Assembly (NCBI GenBank): GCA_036346275.1
Contig: CM070713.1
Span: forward strand, 72,532,382-72,596,381
Direction: 5' to 3'
Length of the DNA stretch: 64,000 bases
DNA from: Otatea glauca
Lineage: Eukaryota; Streptophyta; Magnoliopsida; Poales; Poaceae
Each line of letters starts with the position of its first letter. Position 1 is the first letter of the stretch. Positions 1 to 11,472 of this stretch are shown piece after piece. The notes beneath the pieces are model-generated. The model saw nothing but the letters and a program-made list of their open reading frames with translations, was not told the DNA's origin and ran no database searches. Position numbers and translations under genes: made by a program.

Positions 1-2118
1 ATCGAGTATCCGATAAAATGGCGACTCCTTTGTTTTAGAGTCTAATTTCCCAATATGTGGGTTAAAGACTTTAGCTTCAGCAGATGACCCCACACTCGTA
101 AGTATTTTAAGCTCGATTTTACGCGATCCAGTTTCATAAGGTGCCTTAGGGTGATTTGCTAGGAACCCGATTAAGTATGTTGGCGTTTGTTTTTAATGCT
201 TCCATCCATAAGGTTCTTGTAAACTGGAATAGTGAGCATACTTTGCACCATATCCATAAGTGTGCGATTTCTTCTTTCACTACACCATTTTCTTTGAGGT
301 TCACCAGAGTTGAGTATTGAGCTACTATGCCATTTTCTTGAAGATATTTAGCAAAGGGACCAGAATTTGTCCATAAGGAGCATGTCTACCATAAAACTCT
401 CCTCCTCGATCCGATCGTACCACTTTAATCTTTAGATTGTCTTTGATTTTCTATTTCACCTTAAATATTTTAAATTTATCGGCGATTCTGACCGACCACG
501 AATGGGAAAATATAACCATAACGGAATAATCATCGATGAATGTAATGAAAGAATCAAAACCATCCACTGATGTCACAGGAAAAGGTCCACAAATATCAGT
601 GTGGATTAATTCTAATATCCCTGTGCTTCGGGTAGCCCCTTTCTTAATTTGTTTTACGTATTTACTCTTAATGCAATCAATGCAGGGGTCTGAGTCTGAG
701 AAATCAAGCGGGTGGAGTATCTCTTCCTTAATGAGACGTTCCATTCTCCCCTTCGAAATGTGGCCTAACCGACAGTGCCACAATTTCGATGAAGTCTCAT
801 CATCAATTCTTTTACGCTTATTTGTGCCATCACATACATTCATTAACACAGGCGATTCTTTAAGGGAAAGAACATAAAGCTTGTCTCGTTTGATAGCAAG
901 ACCAACATCATTAGATTTAAACTTTATTATGCATTGGCTGTTCCCAAACTTACAATAAAAACCTTCATCATCTAATAAAGAAACTGAAATAAGGTTCCTT
1001 CTTAAACTAGGAACATAAAGAGCATTATTTAGATGAAGTACAAAGCCATTTTCTAATACTAATGGTAAGGTCCCAATGGCTTCAACTTCAGCCTCCTCCC
1101 CATTAGCGACTCTAAGGTTTCGCTCCCCCTTTCTTAGCATCTTCACGGAAAGGAATCCCTGTAAAGAATTTGAAACATGTATAGAGGCACCTGAGTCAAT
1201 CCACCAAGAATTAGGAGAAAAATCAACATAAAGAGATTCCTCAATAAAGGTGATTTCATCATTACCCTTCTTCGCGAGCCACTTCAGAAATCCTGGGCAA
1301 TTTTTCTGAATATGCCCATCTTTCTTGCAGAAGCGACATACAACGCTGTTGGATGAAGAGGGTGTTGCAGGAGCTTTTCCTTTATGCTCCACCTTATTTG
1401 ACTCAGTTTTGGGAGAGAAATTGAGTTTCTTCTTAGACTTATGGTCTCCCTGGAATTTTCTCTTCTTATTGCCAATAAGGTGGACAACGTCCTTCTTATC
1501 GGCCTTCAGTCTTTCCTCCTCCTGAACGCACATGTCAATTAATTCGCTCATGGTCCACTTCTCCTTTAGAGTATTGTAATTGATCTTAAAAGGACCAAAC
1601 TCATACGGTAAAGAAGTCATTATGAAATGAACCGAAAAGCCTTCTGAAATAGCTATGTCCATTCCTTTAAGCTTGGAAGCCATATCGGTCATCATCATGA
1701 TATGCTCCCTGACACTGCCCTGTCCCTCATACTTGGAAGTGAGCATTTTCATAATTAATGTACTGGCATAGACTTTTGAGGAGCCTTTGAATTGCTCCTC
1801 TACTGAAGCCAGATACATCTTAGCATCTTCGGAGTCGGGGATTGCTCCTCTAATTCCTACTGATATTGTGCCCTTCATTATCATCAAGGACATGCGGTTA
1901 GACCGCTCCCATTTCTCTGCTGCAGTTTCATAGGACTTCTTTAACTCAGAGAAGTTCTCATCATCAGCAGTAGGAGGAGTGGGAGCAGCCTCACGAAGTG
2001 CAAGGACCAAATCCATTATTCCAAGAGTTATGAGCAGTTTTTCCTTCCAGGAGGGGAAGTTATTACCAGAAAGTTGTTCCATGCTATTTAAGGTACTGGC
2101 AACGTTTGTAGTGGTCAT
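1..2118 (-). pseudogene. copia-1 gag-pol polyprotein, N-terminal part, broken
   Basis: I start the protein at the ATG at 2118, whose product begins MTTTNVAS; the reading frame is open 21 bases further upstream, but copia gag proteins usually begin like this. Residues about 1-250 form the gag region. A CCHC zinc knuckle (CRFCKKDGHIQKNC) follows, then the retropepsin motif WIDSGAS, the GAG-pre-integrase motif LWHCRLGH, and integrase with the first catalytic Asp in HTDICGPF. An in-frame TAG at about 448-450 interrupts integrase, but the same frame continues with the second catalytic Asp region (VRSDRGGEF). A frameshift follows near 370; beyond it another frame carries integrase-like sequence to the window edge. 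The element is therefore unlikely to make a full polyprotein. Reverse transcriptase and RNase H would lie outside the window. Confidence 0.9.
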
Positions 2119-3486
2119 AGTTGAATAAAATATATACAAATATTAGTAAGCAATTTTAATGTCTGGCATAAAATTAACCCTACGTTGGTCTGGTTAATAA
2201 TATGCTAATGACAGTTCTAATTCATAATCACCGTTGGGCAGAATATGAAAAGAACTTAACTTTTAATTTAAATGGGTATGACTCATGAATATAATCAACT
2301 TTGGTCAGAATATAATCATGATCATAAAATTAATCCCAAAACATTATTAAATTTCTAATCAAGATTTCTCGTTGGTTCCATCTTAATTAGAGACAACTTA
2401 ATTAAATATTTTATCCAGCAATTTACACTCTTAAAACAGTCCAATCATCATATTAAAAGAATAATCAGCATTTAAATTCTGAGAATATGCTGTAAATTAA
2501 ACTAATCCCACAAATGTCTAATTTCGGGCAAAATACCCCAAACATCAATTCATAAAAGAAAACAGCATTTAAATACATAAGAAAATACTGTAAAATAAAG
2601 AGGTCCAAAACTTAAACATTTCGGCCAAAGCACAACGGCCCATTCGGGCGCTGAGCCCACGCCCGCGGCCCAGCGAAGCGATGCGCGGCCCAAGCAAAAA
2701 AATCGTGCGGCGGCCCAAGCAAACGCACGCGCGGCGGCCCAGCAAACGACGCTGCTGCGGGCCAGCGACGACGACGCGTGTCCGCGCGGGAGACAAGCGC
2801 GGCGCGCGCGCGAAACGGCGGCACCTGCGCGAGGCGGCGGCGACGCGAGAAGCGGCGGCCGCCGCTGGGAGGCGAGGCGACGGCCCGCGGAGGCGAGGCG
2901 ACGGCCGACGGATCTGAGCGGACGGACGACTCGGATGGAATCAAGCCGCAACAAAATCGCGCAACGAAGGGAAAACCTAATCCATTCGCTTCCGTCTCCC
3001 CGAAAACCACGCGCAGCGCGGCGAAGTGGCGAGAGGCGACGCGCGCAAAGGTGGTGAAGCGAAGCGAGGCGATGGCGAGCACACGCGGTGGAGCGGAGGC
3101 CTCACGGGCTCCGACGAAGCGGCGAGGCGATCGGGCTAAAGCGCGCGGCTCCCTAAGACACGCACAAGACGTGCGGCCAAGACCCGACGCGGCTAAAGGC
3201 AGCCAACGGCGCTCGGAAGCGGCGACGGACCAGAGCGCGGCGGTACCGGCGAGAGCGGCAAAGGTAAGCCCAAAACCCCTTCTTTAGCCATTAGGTTTTG
3301 CTTGATTTGGGGATTAGGGTTCGGGTTCATCAAGATTCAATTGGGGATTTTGGTTCTTAGGGTTTTCCGAAACTCATCTCTTTCTTAATGCTTAAACCGA
3401 AACCAAAAACACATAAATCTGGAGTTAATCACCACCTAACCGAATCAAGGTCATATGAATTAATCGGTTCAAGAAAGGCTATTGGT
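2119..3486 (-). other. long GC-rich untranslated leader of copia-1
   Basis: About 1.37 kb separates the PBS from the gag ATG, much longer than usual for a copia leader. Bases 2640-3290 are very GC-rich and full of short open frames on both strands, with Ala/Arg-rich translations and no recognisable domain. The flanks (2119-2600 and 3290-3486) are AT-rich. It may be a transduced host fragment or a family-specific packaging and leader region. I see no gene in it. Confidence 0.6.
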
Positions 3487-3499
3487 GGCTCTGATACCA
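3487..3499 (-). promoter_or_regulatory. copia-1 primer binding site (initiator Met tRNA type)
   Basis: The minus strand reads TGGTATCAGAGCC, the standard plant copia primer binding site, complementary to the 3' end of initiator tRNA-Met. It lies two bases after the CA end of the 5' LTR, which fixes the element's orientation and LTR boundary. Confidence 0.92.
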
Positions 3500-3501
3500 A
3501 A

Positions 3502-3939
3502 TGTTAGCATAAACTTAGGGTTCTTAAGCCTTTAAACAACATTAATCAATAGCCAAAACTTGAACACCAAAATGCGGAAGAAAATATCGTTCGGTGAAGC
3601 CATTAGAAATAGATCGGCAGTGATGGTGAGGTTGAAGCAGCGATCGCCGACGGTGACGTAGAAGGAAGAAGCCGTCGGTAGATGATCTTCAAGCCGATCC
3701 GGTGCGCGCTAAGGATCGATTCTTAGTTCAATAGGTATGTCAGGAGATTTAGTCTTTTGTGTTTTCTTAGAGATGATCACAAAAGCTAGCCTCTCCTCCT
3801 TTTTATATGCGCACCGCACGACCTGGGATCACAACCATATCTCGGTTGCACCCCCGATCAAAGAGTAAGAGATGGAATCTCATCCCCTAATATTCGAAAT
3901 TTTATTAGTTGGGTGGTTAGCCCAAGATTAATTCCAACA
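3502..3939 (-). repeat. copia-1 5' LTR, 438 bp
   Basis: On the plus strand it starts TGTTAG and ends CCAACA, giving TG...CA termini. The inner edge is fixed by the adjacent PBS and the outer edge by the CA followed by a candidate AGAAA target duplication. The partner LTR is outside the window, so divergence cannot be measured. Confidence 0.85.
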
Positions 3940-3944
3940 AGAAA

Positions 3945-4430
3945 AACGGTTTAGCTCAGTCTATTTATTTTATGAGCTATGCTCGTAACGAGCCGAATTC
4001 GAGTAACACGTGAGGTTCGAGCTTCTCTAACAGCCGCTGCCGCCACAAACCAGTCCCTATTCCCCAGATCCCTCCCCCATTCTTTTCTTTCGGAGTCTGA
4101 CTCTCTTCTCGACCTCGATCTCCCAATTCCGAGCCCCGGACTCCCGGTGAGTTCCACTGATTCGACAGAGAACACAAGGAGCTGCAGATATGTTAGATGC
4201 TTCATATTTCTTTCACGTAATCAACATCAAGTAATGGAAAGTGATTGATCCATGTAGTACTTGTAACTTTGTTAGTTCTTGGTGCCATTAGTTCTTGCTA
4301 CGACCATTATTTCAATGCTTTGTGGTCTTCAGCTGACACTAGAGTAAACTAGAATCTCTTATTCATGCAAATGAAGTTGGTACCGATTTATATAAGGTTT
4401 AATGCTCGATTCTTTGTATCAGAAGGTTTG
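3945..4430 (+). other. hAT-1 5' leader region
   Basis: No long reading frame of its own. A GC-rich stretch at 4010-4145 ends in a good splice donor (CCG|GTGAGT, GT at about 4146), followed by AT-rich sequence. This fits a 5' untranslated exon and intron upstream of the transposase start, as in plant hAT genes. Inference from position only. Confidence 0.4.
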
Positions 4431-4630
4431 AAATATCGACCCCGGCATCTAGCTCGTCACAGGCAGCACAAAGCTCTGCCCAAGTTGCAGAAAAGTCCAA
4501 CGTAGCTCCCAATGTTGACTCAACTCCACAATCACCACAACTCACAAGGTACCGTAGGCTGAACAAGTTGAAGAACAGAATGCACATCAGTTAGAATCTG
4601 CAGTGTGTCTTGAATTTAAAAGAGTACAAA
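4430..4630 (+). pseudogene. hAT-1 transposase, N-terminal fragment
   Basis: One frame reads a Ser/Gln-rich N-terminal stretch typical of plant hAT transposases (around 4440-4550, with TPASSSSQ and PQSPQLT). A single-base frameshift near 4555 leads into a frame reading EEQNAHQLESAV and then EFKRVQ at the Helitron junction. The continuation on the other side of the Helitron is the BED zinc finger. The tail matches the conserved stretch just before the BED finger in RICESLEEPER-like transposases. Confidence 0.7.
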
Positions 4631-4839
4631 TCTATCTATTATTATATTAAAGTAGAGATAAAAGAAGCCACCATGTTCGCTCTTAAAGTTAGAAATTCTC
4701 ACATTAATCGGAGAAAAATAAAAAAAATCTATACCGCTAATCATGATGGATCCAGATTATAACGGTCTAGATTAAAAGAAAGAGTTTTTGTTATATACAA
4801 CACTTATATATAAACCGTCCGGATCAAATAGCCAATTTA

Positions 4840-5625
4840 ATAATTATGTCAGACCTCAAATACTCAACTTGCCACATTAAGAGCTCACGTGTCCGGTTAG
4901 AATACTCCACCTGTTTCCATCAAACTTATCTCGCTGTAGGGAGAGGCCAGGTTGATTGAACTTGGCACTGCTACTTTGGATGGCTATCAGTCTCCTGGTG
5001 CATAACTAAAAAAGTAACAACAAAAATAATACTCGACCTGCCACGTTAAGAGCTGACGTGTTCGGTTAGGATACCTGCTTGCATCAAACTTATCTCTATA
5101 TTATCTGTTTCTGTCTAGAGTTCCATTGAGTTCCACAGGCGGTTGTTTATTCGTGTAAACCGGAACACCTTTGAAATTCATATTTTCACCAATCGAACCT
5201 ACCTTTGTCTCCCATGTTGCCTTTTTCATGCTAGAGACCACGTATCCGAACTGGACACTAATACTTGATGTGTTTGATGTTGGTATGCCTACAAATACCC
5301 ACAAGACACCTAGGAAAATAGACATAACACATGGTTTACTTCTCACCGGATTATCTGATCTTCGAGTTTTAGCCTTTTTAATTCACCAAATTATCTTACA
5401 CGTATTAGTCGCCCGATTTCAGAGGTAAAGTACGTATTGGTCGCCTGTTTTCAGAGGTAAAGTGTTTTGCTATTACTCATGTCTTTCATTTATCATGTAT
5501 TGGCATGTTCATTGGCTGTTGTTTCCATGTCGACCACTTCTTCACATCTAATTATTATACTATATAGTCACAGGTCCAATAGAAATCATGTCTTCGCATC
5601 ATCTATTTTATTGACTAAACATTTG
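4840..5625 (+). promoter_or_regulatory. Helitron leader/promoter-like block, copy upstream of RPA gene
   Basis: Directly upstream of the RPA start codon. It contains two copies of a roughly 70-base motif built around GCCACATTAAGAGCTCACGT (about 4870-4920 and 5037-5090), a block starting at 4932 with CGCTGTAGGGAGAGGCC, and a block at 5210-5460. Each has a clear counterpart at 10457-11345, upstream of the Rep-helicase gene. The shared end, with CACAGGT and ATTTTATTGACT-AACATTTGC, lies just before each gene. A promoter or 5' UTR role is inferred from position. Confidence 0.6.
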
Positions 5626-5653
5626 CTTTTGAACTTTTCGAAATAGCAGCGCT

Positions 5654-8255
5654 ATGGCATACAAAAAGTTGAGTGAGTTGACAACTAGAGGACAAACATG
5701 GAATATTAAAGTGAAAGTAATGAGAATGTGGGATTCAATCAATTTTTTAACTGATGAACTTATGAGCCTTGATATGATATTGATCAATGAACAAGTTTCA
5801 ATCTTCACATATGTAGCTGTATATTTTTTTAACAACCGTTTCGTAAGTGAGGTTTTTTTTATAGGGTGATACAATTCATGCTACTATTTGGAATAATCTG
5901 ATAGATACTTACAGACCAAAGATCAATGAGAGCTCTATCTATGTGCTCAACAATTTCAAAGTTCAAGAATATGCAAAATACTGTCCGGTGGACAACCATC
6001 TTAAGATTATTTTCATGAATAATACAAAGGTGAAAGAAGTGAAAGGATCAACAAATAATTTTCAGGAATACTACTTTGAGTTTGCCACCAGAGAAGCACT
6101 ACAAGAACGGTTAGATAAAAAACAACAACAATTATCAGGTAAGTCTGTAGTTGCATTCTCATTTTTTTTAAATTCATGAGTCACAATTAATTAATCTTCA
6201 AAATTTTCAGATGTGATTGGATTACTCGCCCAGATTGAGCCAGTTAGATCAAGGATGATGAGGAAGAACAGTGCCAACCCCCGACCTTCTGATATTCACA
6301 AGATTGAACTTCTAACACCAGAGTACGAACATGCATGCGCCTTTCTTTTAATTAAACATTAAACACCATCTTCATGCATTCACATTAACATTTAACTTTT
6401 CTGCAATGGAATTTTCAGGGGTGATAAGATCAGAGTAACACTATGGGGACAATTAGCTCATTGTTTAAGTGAAGTTATAATTGGCAATCAAACAGTTGTG
6501 GTTATTACATCAACATTAGTAGAATTCAATGGTAAGTAGAATAATATTACAAGTTATTATGGTCTTTCCAACTACACTGATCTAATAGATTGTTGTGGAT
6601 TAAAAGCGCAACAAGAATATATAAAGATATTGATATACCAGAGACCTGGAAGCTCATTGACAGGTATTTGACATATTATTTTCTTATTTATCGAACAACA
6701 AACTCCATGCCCTTTTTATTCATAATGTCATATACTTATTATTTGTCTTCACTATAAAAAATTATAGGCACTCAACCGAAGAAACTTTAACAAAAATGAT
6801 GGAAATAAATAGAAGTACTCAAGCGACACTAGAAGAACAAATGCTTTATAACAGACGAACATTACGTGACATTACTGAAATGAGTCAAGACAGCCAACCA
6901 AATCAGGTAATGGATCAATATTTCTTCTCAAATGTAATATCATTATTTTCATAGAATTAACAAATGATATTTCAGCTTATTTGATATGAATAATCAATAT
7001 GATTTTTTCATATTAATAATTGTATATTATTTTTAAGTTCTAACATTCATTTTTTGGTAATTCTATAGGATTTAGTGTTTATAGCAAAAGCTAGGATCGA
7101 TCAGATACAAGAAGATGTTAATTGGTGGTACATGTCATGTATAGCGTGCAACAAAAAAGTAACGAAAAGAAAGCACAATACCTCTGTAAGTATATTCTAC
7201 AGAATTGAGCAATGTTTTTTTTCCTATTTACTTTGCATTAACAACAATGCTTTGTTAGGTATGGGATTCGACTACAAATAAGTGATCACACAAGTACTAC
7301 AAGCTGTACTTTATTTGATGATGAGGCAAAAAGAATGCTCAATGCATCTGCTTCAAACTTGCTTGAATCATTTGATGGGAAATCCGAAGAAATTCCCAAG
7401 ATTATACATCAACTATGCAGAAAGACACTTATCTTTCGGTTCAATCTCAACAACCAAATTTTTATTAAAGGCACTCCAAGCTATGCAGTAAAAAAAATTT
7501 ATTCCTGATGATAAGCTTGAGATGCAGTTTTTGAATGATAAATATAAGAATGTATAATTTCATTTACTCTGTTGAAAAATCAAATACATATATTGTTTTA
7601 AGCAAGAAAGCTCAATAAAATTAACTAAATTCTTTGTGAATTATTCTTGACAGGATTCAATGGACGATGCAGCAGACATTGTACCAAAGAAAGGGACAAG
7701 TAAATTGAAGGAGCCAGTTAAAAAGGTCTTAAACATATAACCATATATACTTCCTTATTTGTTTTAAAATATGCGACTAAATTTTCTCAAACTGTTTTGA
7801 TTTTGCAGAAACAAACAAGCAATGATGCACCTATCGAAAAGAGATCTAGATCATTGGTGCAGCTAAAAGAAGAACTGAAAGATAATGATGGAAATATATT
7901 TAATCAAGAAGTTTATGAAGATGAAATATCTTCATCAAGCAAACCTCACCGTGCCAAAAAAAGGAGGCAAAGATATATTTCAATAGAAAGTGACTCTGAC
8001 GAAGAGTGCTATTCTAAAAATACGCTAGGAGAGAGAGGACTTGAAGATGAAGACTCAGATGCTGATTGTGCCAAAAGAAAGTCTGCTGTTAATGTAGCCA
8101 TAAAGGATGCAAAAAGATTGGCTACAAAAGTTAATTGCACAAAAACACAAAGTGTTGATGCAAAACGTCAGAAGACATGCAGTCTACTAAGGGATCAAGC
8201 ATACCAAACAAGACCTAAGAGAACAAGAAAAATGAACACAAAGTATGCTGAATAG
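5654..8255 (+). CDS. RPA70-like single-strand DNA-binding protein of Helitron-1, multi-exon, probably decayed
   Basis: Replication protein A large-subunit homologue carried by plant Helitrons, presumed to bind single-stranded DNA during rolling-circle transposition. The start is ATG 5654 (MAYKKLSEL). Exons with GT-AG borders: 5654-5794, 5865-6138, 6211-6322, 6419-6531, 6589-6663, 6768-6906, 7069-7185, about 7259-7500, one near 7655-7730, and 7809-8255. The first four join in frame and encode two OB-fold regions. Exon 7 (WWYMSCIACNKK) and exon 8 (RLQISDHTSTTSCTLFDDEA) match the RPA C-terminal zinc-ribbon domain. The last exon is a lysine/arginine and acidic tail. Three places do not keep frame: exon 5, the exon 7-8 junction (where the second cysteine pair is not visible) and an A8 run near 7490. 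A pseudogene is likely. Confidence 0.8.
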
Positions 8256-10456
8256 TTGATTATCCTGTAAAATGATTGAAGAATAAAGATTTAAATATAT
8301 TATATTTCAGAAGATCATTGTGTGCAACGCAGTATATAGGAATTGATTAGTTCATTATAGTGTATTAACAAACTCAAAATATTTCATATGACAACATCCA
8401 AATCCAATTTCCTATATGCGCTTTCATTTGTATTAATAATTAGCAAATGCAAATCAATATGAGAAATTGCATGCTCATGCGTGTATATGTATGTGATGAT
8501 CGATGTATGTATCACCTTCGTGTTGCTGAGCAGGAAGCTTTAGAGCCCAGCTCAGAAACCACCAGCGCTTCAACTCACTGTTGTTTCGTGACACAGGCAA
8601 CGCCTTGGTGCACACAATCTCCCACACCATCATATGCCAGAGCTCTGCTTGCATGTCCTAAACCACAACCTATGGTTCATGCCTCATTCACACTATAATA
8701 GAAAATGATTAGTTTATTATACTGAATTTGTAAACTCAAGTATTTCATGCAATGACATCTAAATCCAATTTCCTTTATGCACTTTCATTTAAGAATTTTA
8801 TTACCACTCTAGCTTATTTCATGCTCTGAAATACAGCTTGAGATGAGAGATAACTAAAATTGCAAATGTGTTCATTCAATCTAGGGATTCATAATTAGCA
8901 GATGAAAATCGATTTCAGAAGATGAATGCTCATGTGTATATATGTATGTGATAATCGATGCATAGTGTCACCTTGATGTTGGGCACGTACCTGCAGAGGC
9001 TGGCAGCCGCTCTGTGCTCGGCCTCGCTAAACCTTATTGCTACCAACCTCCAAACCATTACCAAACAACCCACCTTGCACGCTGACAACATCGAGCACAT
9101 AGCCGTTTGTGGCGTCGACAAATCCCCCCATAGCAGGTTCAATGATAGAACCGAGGGCAAGCAACAGCTCAACTCCAGCTCGCCGTCGACGCGTGTATCC
9201 ATCCATGTCGTCGCTGTTAGGGTTTGGCCGCATGAGAAGAGTATACTAAATCTGCCAAAGAAAAGGGGAATAACATAAGCGAGATTGCGGTGGCTAGCGA
9301 TTAAATTTGGCACGACAAGCTGCTAATCAGATTTGGCATTGCATGAGAGTGGAAAGCATTATAGGAGGGTGGAAGCAAAGAAGATGAGGATAAGTTCGTC
9401 ACATGTGAAAGCAGAGGGAAGTAAAGTTGAGTGAAGTAATCGATTTGACTATAATACTCAAGTTGTGTTGGGAATCGTGCTGAGCCCTCCACTTTTTATT
9501 TTCTGTATGAATACCAATTAGCATATAATAAATAAATTAAATACAATTAGTATTCGTGTATCCCCAGTTCAGGGAAAGGCTTGAATATTGCCCTCTATAA
9601 AGCAAATCTACTATTCACGAGACAATAGACTCGTCCTAACAAAATCAACCAGAGCACATTATCACGGTATTTCTTTTTGCTTGCTCTTTAGTCCTTATAC
9701 TTACCCTCTTTTCTAATGACTATATTTTTACAATCCTATTTTCGCTGTATTGACACTATAGATGTTCAAGAAGAATTGATTTTTTCAAAGCAAGAAAGAT
9801 CGTTCAACATTGACAATGTAAGTAGATAGCATCACCACAGTTTAAAGTACCACTTTTTTCATCCAAAACAAGAAAAATCATTCAACATTGAAAATGTAAG
9901 TATTTCGCAGAAAAAATATGTACAAAATTTCAACATTAGTCACATCTTTTACCACTACTTCCATTAATTATAACTTTCATGTTTCCTCTATACATGTTGC
10001 AAATAGAACAACACCCCTACATTGACAAACAATCCAAAATCATAGCGTCATATTAGTTAAATATTATTGTTCTCCAGATGGCTTCTAAGTTATAGCTCCA
10101 TATACCACTTTCTTCATTATTATTCCCTTGATGCCTTCTAAGTCATAAATTCATGAAGCTAATTTTGAATATGTCAGATCTCATTGCTGCATAGATTTAA
10201 ACCATATCTTTACAAATTTGGATAATTAGATCAGGCCTCATTGCTTATAACCTGGAGTCTATGATTGTCGAGAAAAGTGATCGATCAACATGTTTGTTTA
10301 CATCAACAGCTGCTCTCCTCGCGTCACACAAAAAAAATTGCTCCTCTCCCTGCTACAAACAGGATGATTAGAGGCCTATAGAGTCTAGACTTTCCTGCCC
10401 ACCTCCATGATACGGGCACAGCAAGGGAAGAAAAGACAGCATGATAGAATCCAATT
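8256..10456 (+). other. Helitron-1 spacer between RPA gene and second leader, with local duplications
   Basis: No Helitron gene. Bases 8340-8532 and 8701-8990 are diverged direct copies; both include CCAAATCCAATTTCCT and end near GTATGTGAT-ATCGATG followed by a GC-rich piece. Two shorter direct copies sit at 9788-9833 and 9865-9902 (core TTCAACATTGA-AATGTAAGTA). Bases 10160-10210 hold another partial copy of the leader motif (TATGTCAGATCTCATTGCTG). Bases 9000-9290 are listed separately as a possible captured fragment. The rest is AT-rich without signal. Confidence 0.55.
8990..9290 (-). other. possible captured host gene fragment in Helitron-1
   Basis: A GC-rich island inside otherwise AT-rich Helitron spacer. 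The minus strand keeps overlapping open frames, for example one reading RRRRAGVELLLALGSIIEP from about 9233, and another reading SEAEHRAAASLCR that ends at an AG|GTACGT donor-like site. I do not recognise the product. Plant Helitrons often capture exons, so the composition and splice-like site are suggestive only. Confidence 0.25.
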
Positions 10457-11345
10457 CGCTGTAGGGAGAGGCCAGGTTGATTGAACTTGGCACCGGAGCT
10501 TTGGATGGCTACCATTCTCCTAATGCATAATTAAAAAATTAACAAAAAACTTGAATAATACTACACGTGCCACATTAACAGCTCACGTGTCCGGTTAGGA
10601 TACTCCAACTGCTTCCATCGAACTTACCTCCCATGTTATCTGCTTTCGGCTAGAGTTCATACTCCACCAACCACATTAATCACAACACAACAATCTATAT
10701 TGTTGTTCATGGTACATCTAGATTGTAACGGTCTACATTAAAAAAGATTAAAAGAAAGAGTTTTATAATTTAATAATTATGTCAGACCTCATTGCTGCAT
10801 AGTTTTAAACCATAACTGCCACATTAAGAGCTTACGTGTCCGGTTAGGATACTCCACATGCTTCAATCAAACTTATCTCCCATGTTATCTGTTTCCAGCT
10901 AGAGTTCATACTCGACCACCCACATTAATCACATCACAAAATGTTTATATTCCATCAAAATTATCTCCCGTGTTGCCCTTTTTCAAGCTAGAAACCACGT
11001 ATCCGAACAGGACACTAATACTCAATGTGTTTTATGTTGGTATACCTAGAAATACCCACAAGACAACTAGGAAAATAGGCACAACACATGGTTTACTTCT
11101 CGCTGGATTATCAAATCTTCGAGTTACAACCTTTTCAATTCACCGGATTATCTTACACGTATTAGTTGCCGGATTTCAAAGGTAAAGTGATTTGCTATTA
11201 CTCATGTCTTTCATTTATCATGTATTGGCATGTTCATTGGCTGTTGTTGCCATGTCCTCCACTTATTCACATCTAATTATTATAATATTCACAGGTATAC
11301 TAGAAATCACGTCTTCACATCTTCTATTTTATTGACTTAACATTT
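10457..11345 (+). promoter_or_regulatory. Helitron leader/promoter-like block, copy upstream of Rep-helicase
   Basis: Second copy of the block found at 4840-5625. It repeats CGCTGTAGGGAGAGGCC (10457), the CCACATTAA-AGCT-ACGTGTCCGG motif twice (about 10570 and 10820), the CACGTATCCGAAC-GGACACTAATACT stretch (from about 10995) and the AGAAATCACGTCTTC / ATTTTATTGACTTAACATTTGC end (about 11300-11350). It ends about 120 bases before the first in-frame Met of the Rep protein. The copies are clearly diverged, so the duplication is old. Confidence 0.6.
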
Positions 11346-11472
11346 GCTATAAATCATATTATAGGAGACTATTACAACAGATTGCATCAATTAACAATTA
11401 ATTTAATTAAGAAATACATTGCTAACAAGTTAATAGTTGAAGCTCAACAGGGGCTCATTTAAATAAAGGAAA

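Larger units (their letters stand above)
1..3939 (-). mobile_element. Ty1/copia LTR retrotransposon (copia-1), left part outside window
   Basis: Minus-strand copia element whose 3' half lies before base 1. Visible parts, in transcription order: 5' LTR (3939 to 3502), primer binding site (3499 to 3487), a long GC-rich leader (3486 to 2119), gag with zinc knuckle, protease, GAG-pre-integrase domain and the start of integrase. The LTR starts with TG and ends with CA, and the five bases after it (AGAAA, 3940-3944) are the expected target duplication; its partner is outside the window. Protease lying before integrase, with the GAG-pre-integrase motif between, is copia order. The element appears to sit in the 5' part of hAT-1. 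Confidence 0.93.

Noticed and set aside
2612..3287. Overlapping GC-rich open frames on both strands (up to 169 residues)
   Set aside because: High GC removes stop codons; translations are Ala/Arg-rich with no motif, and the region is the leader of copia-1.
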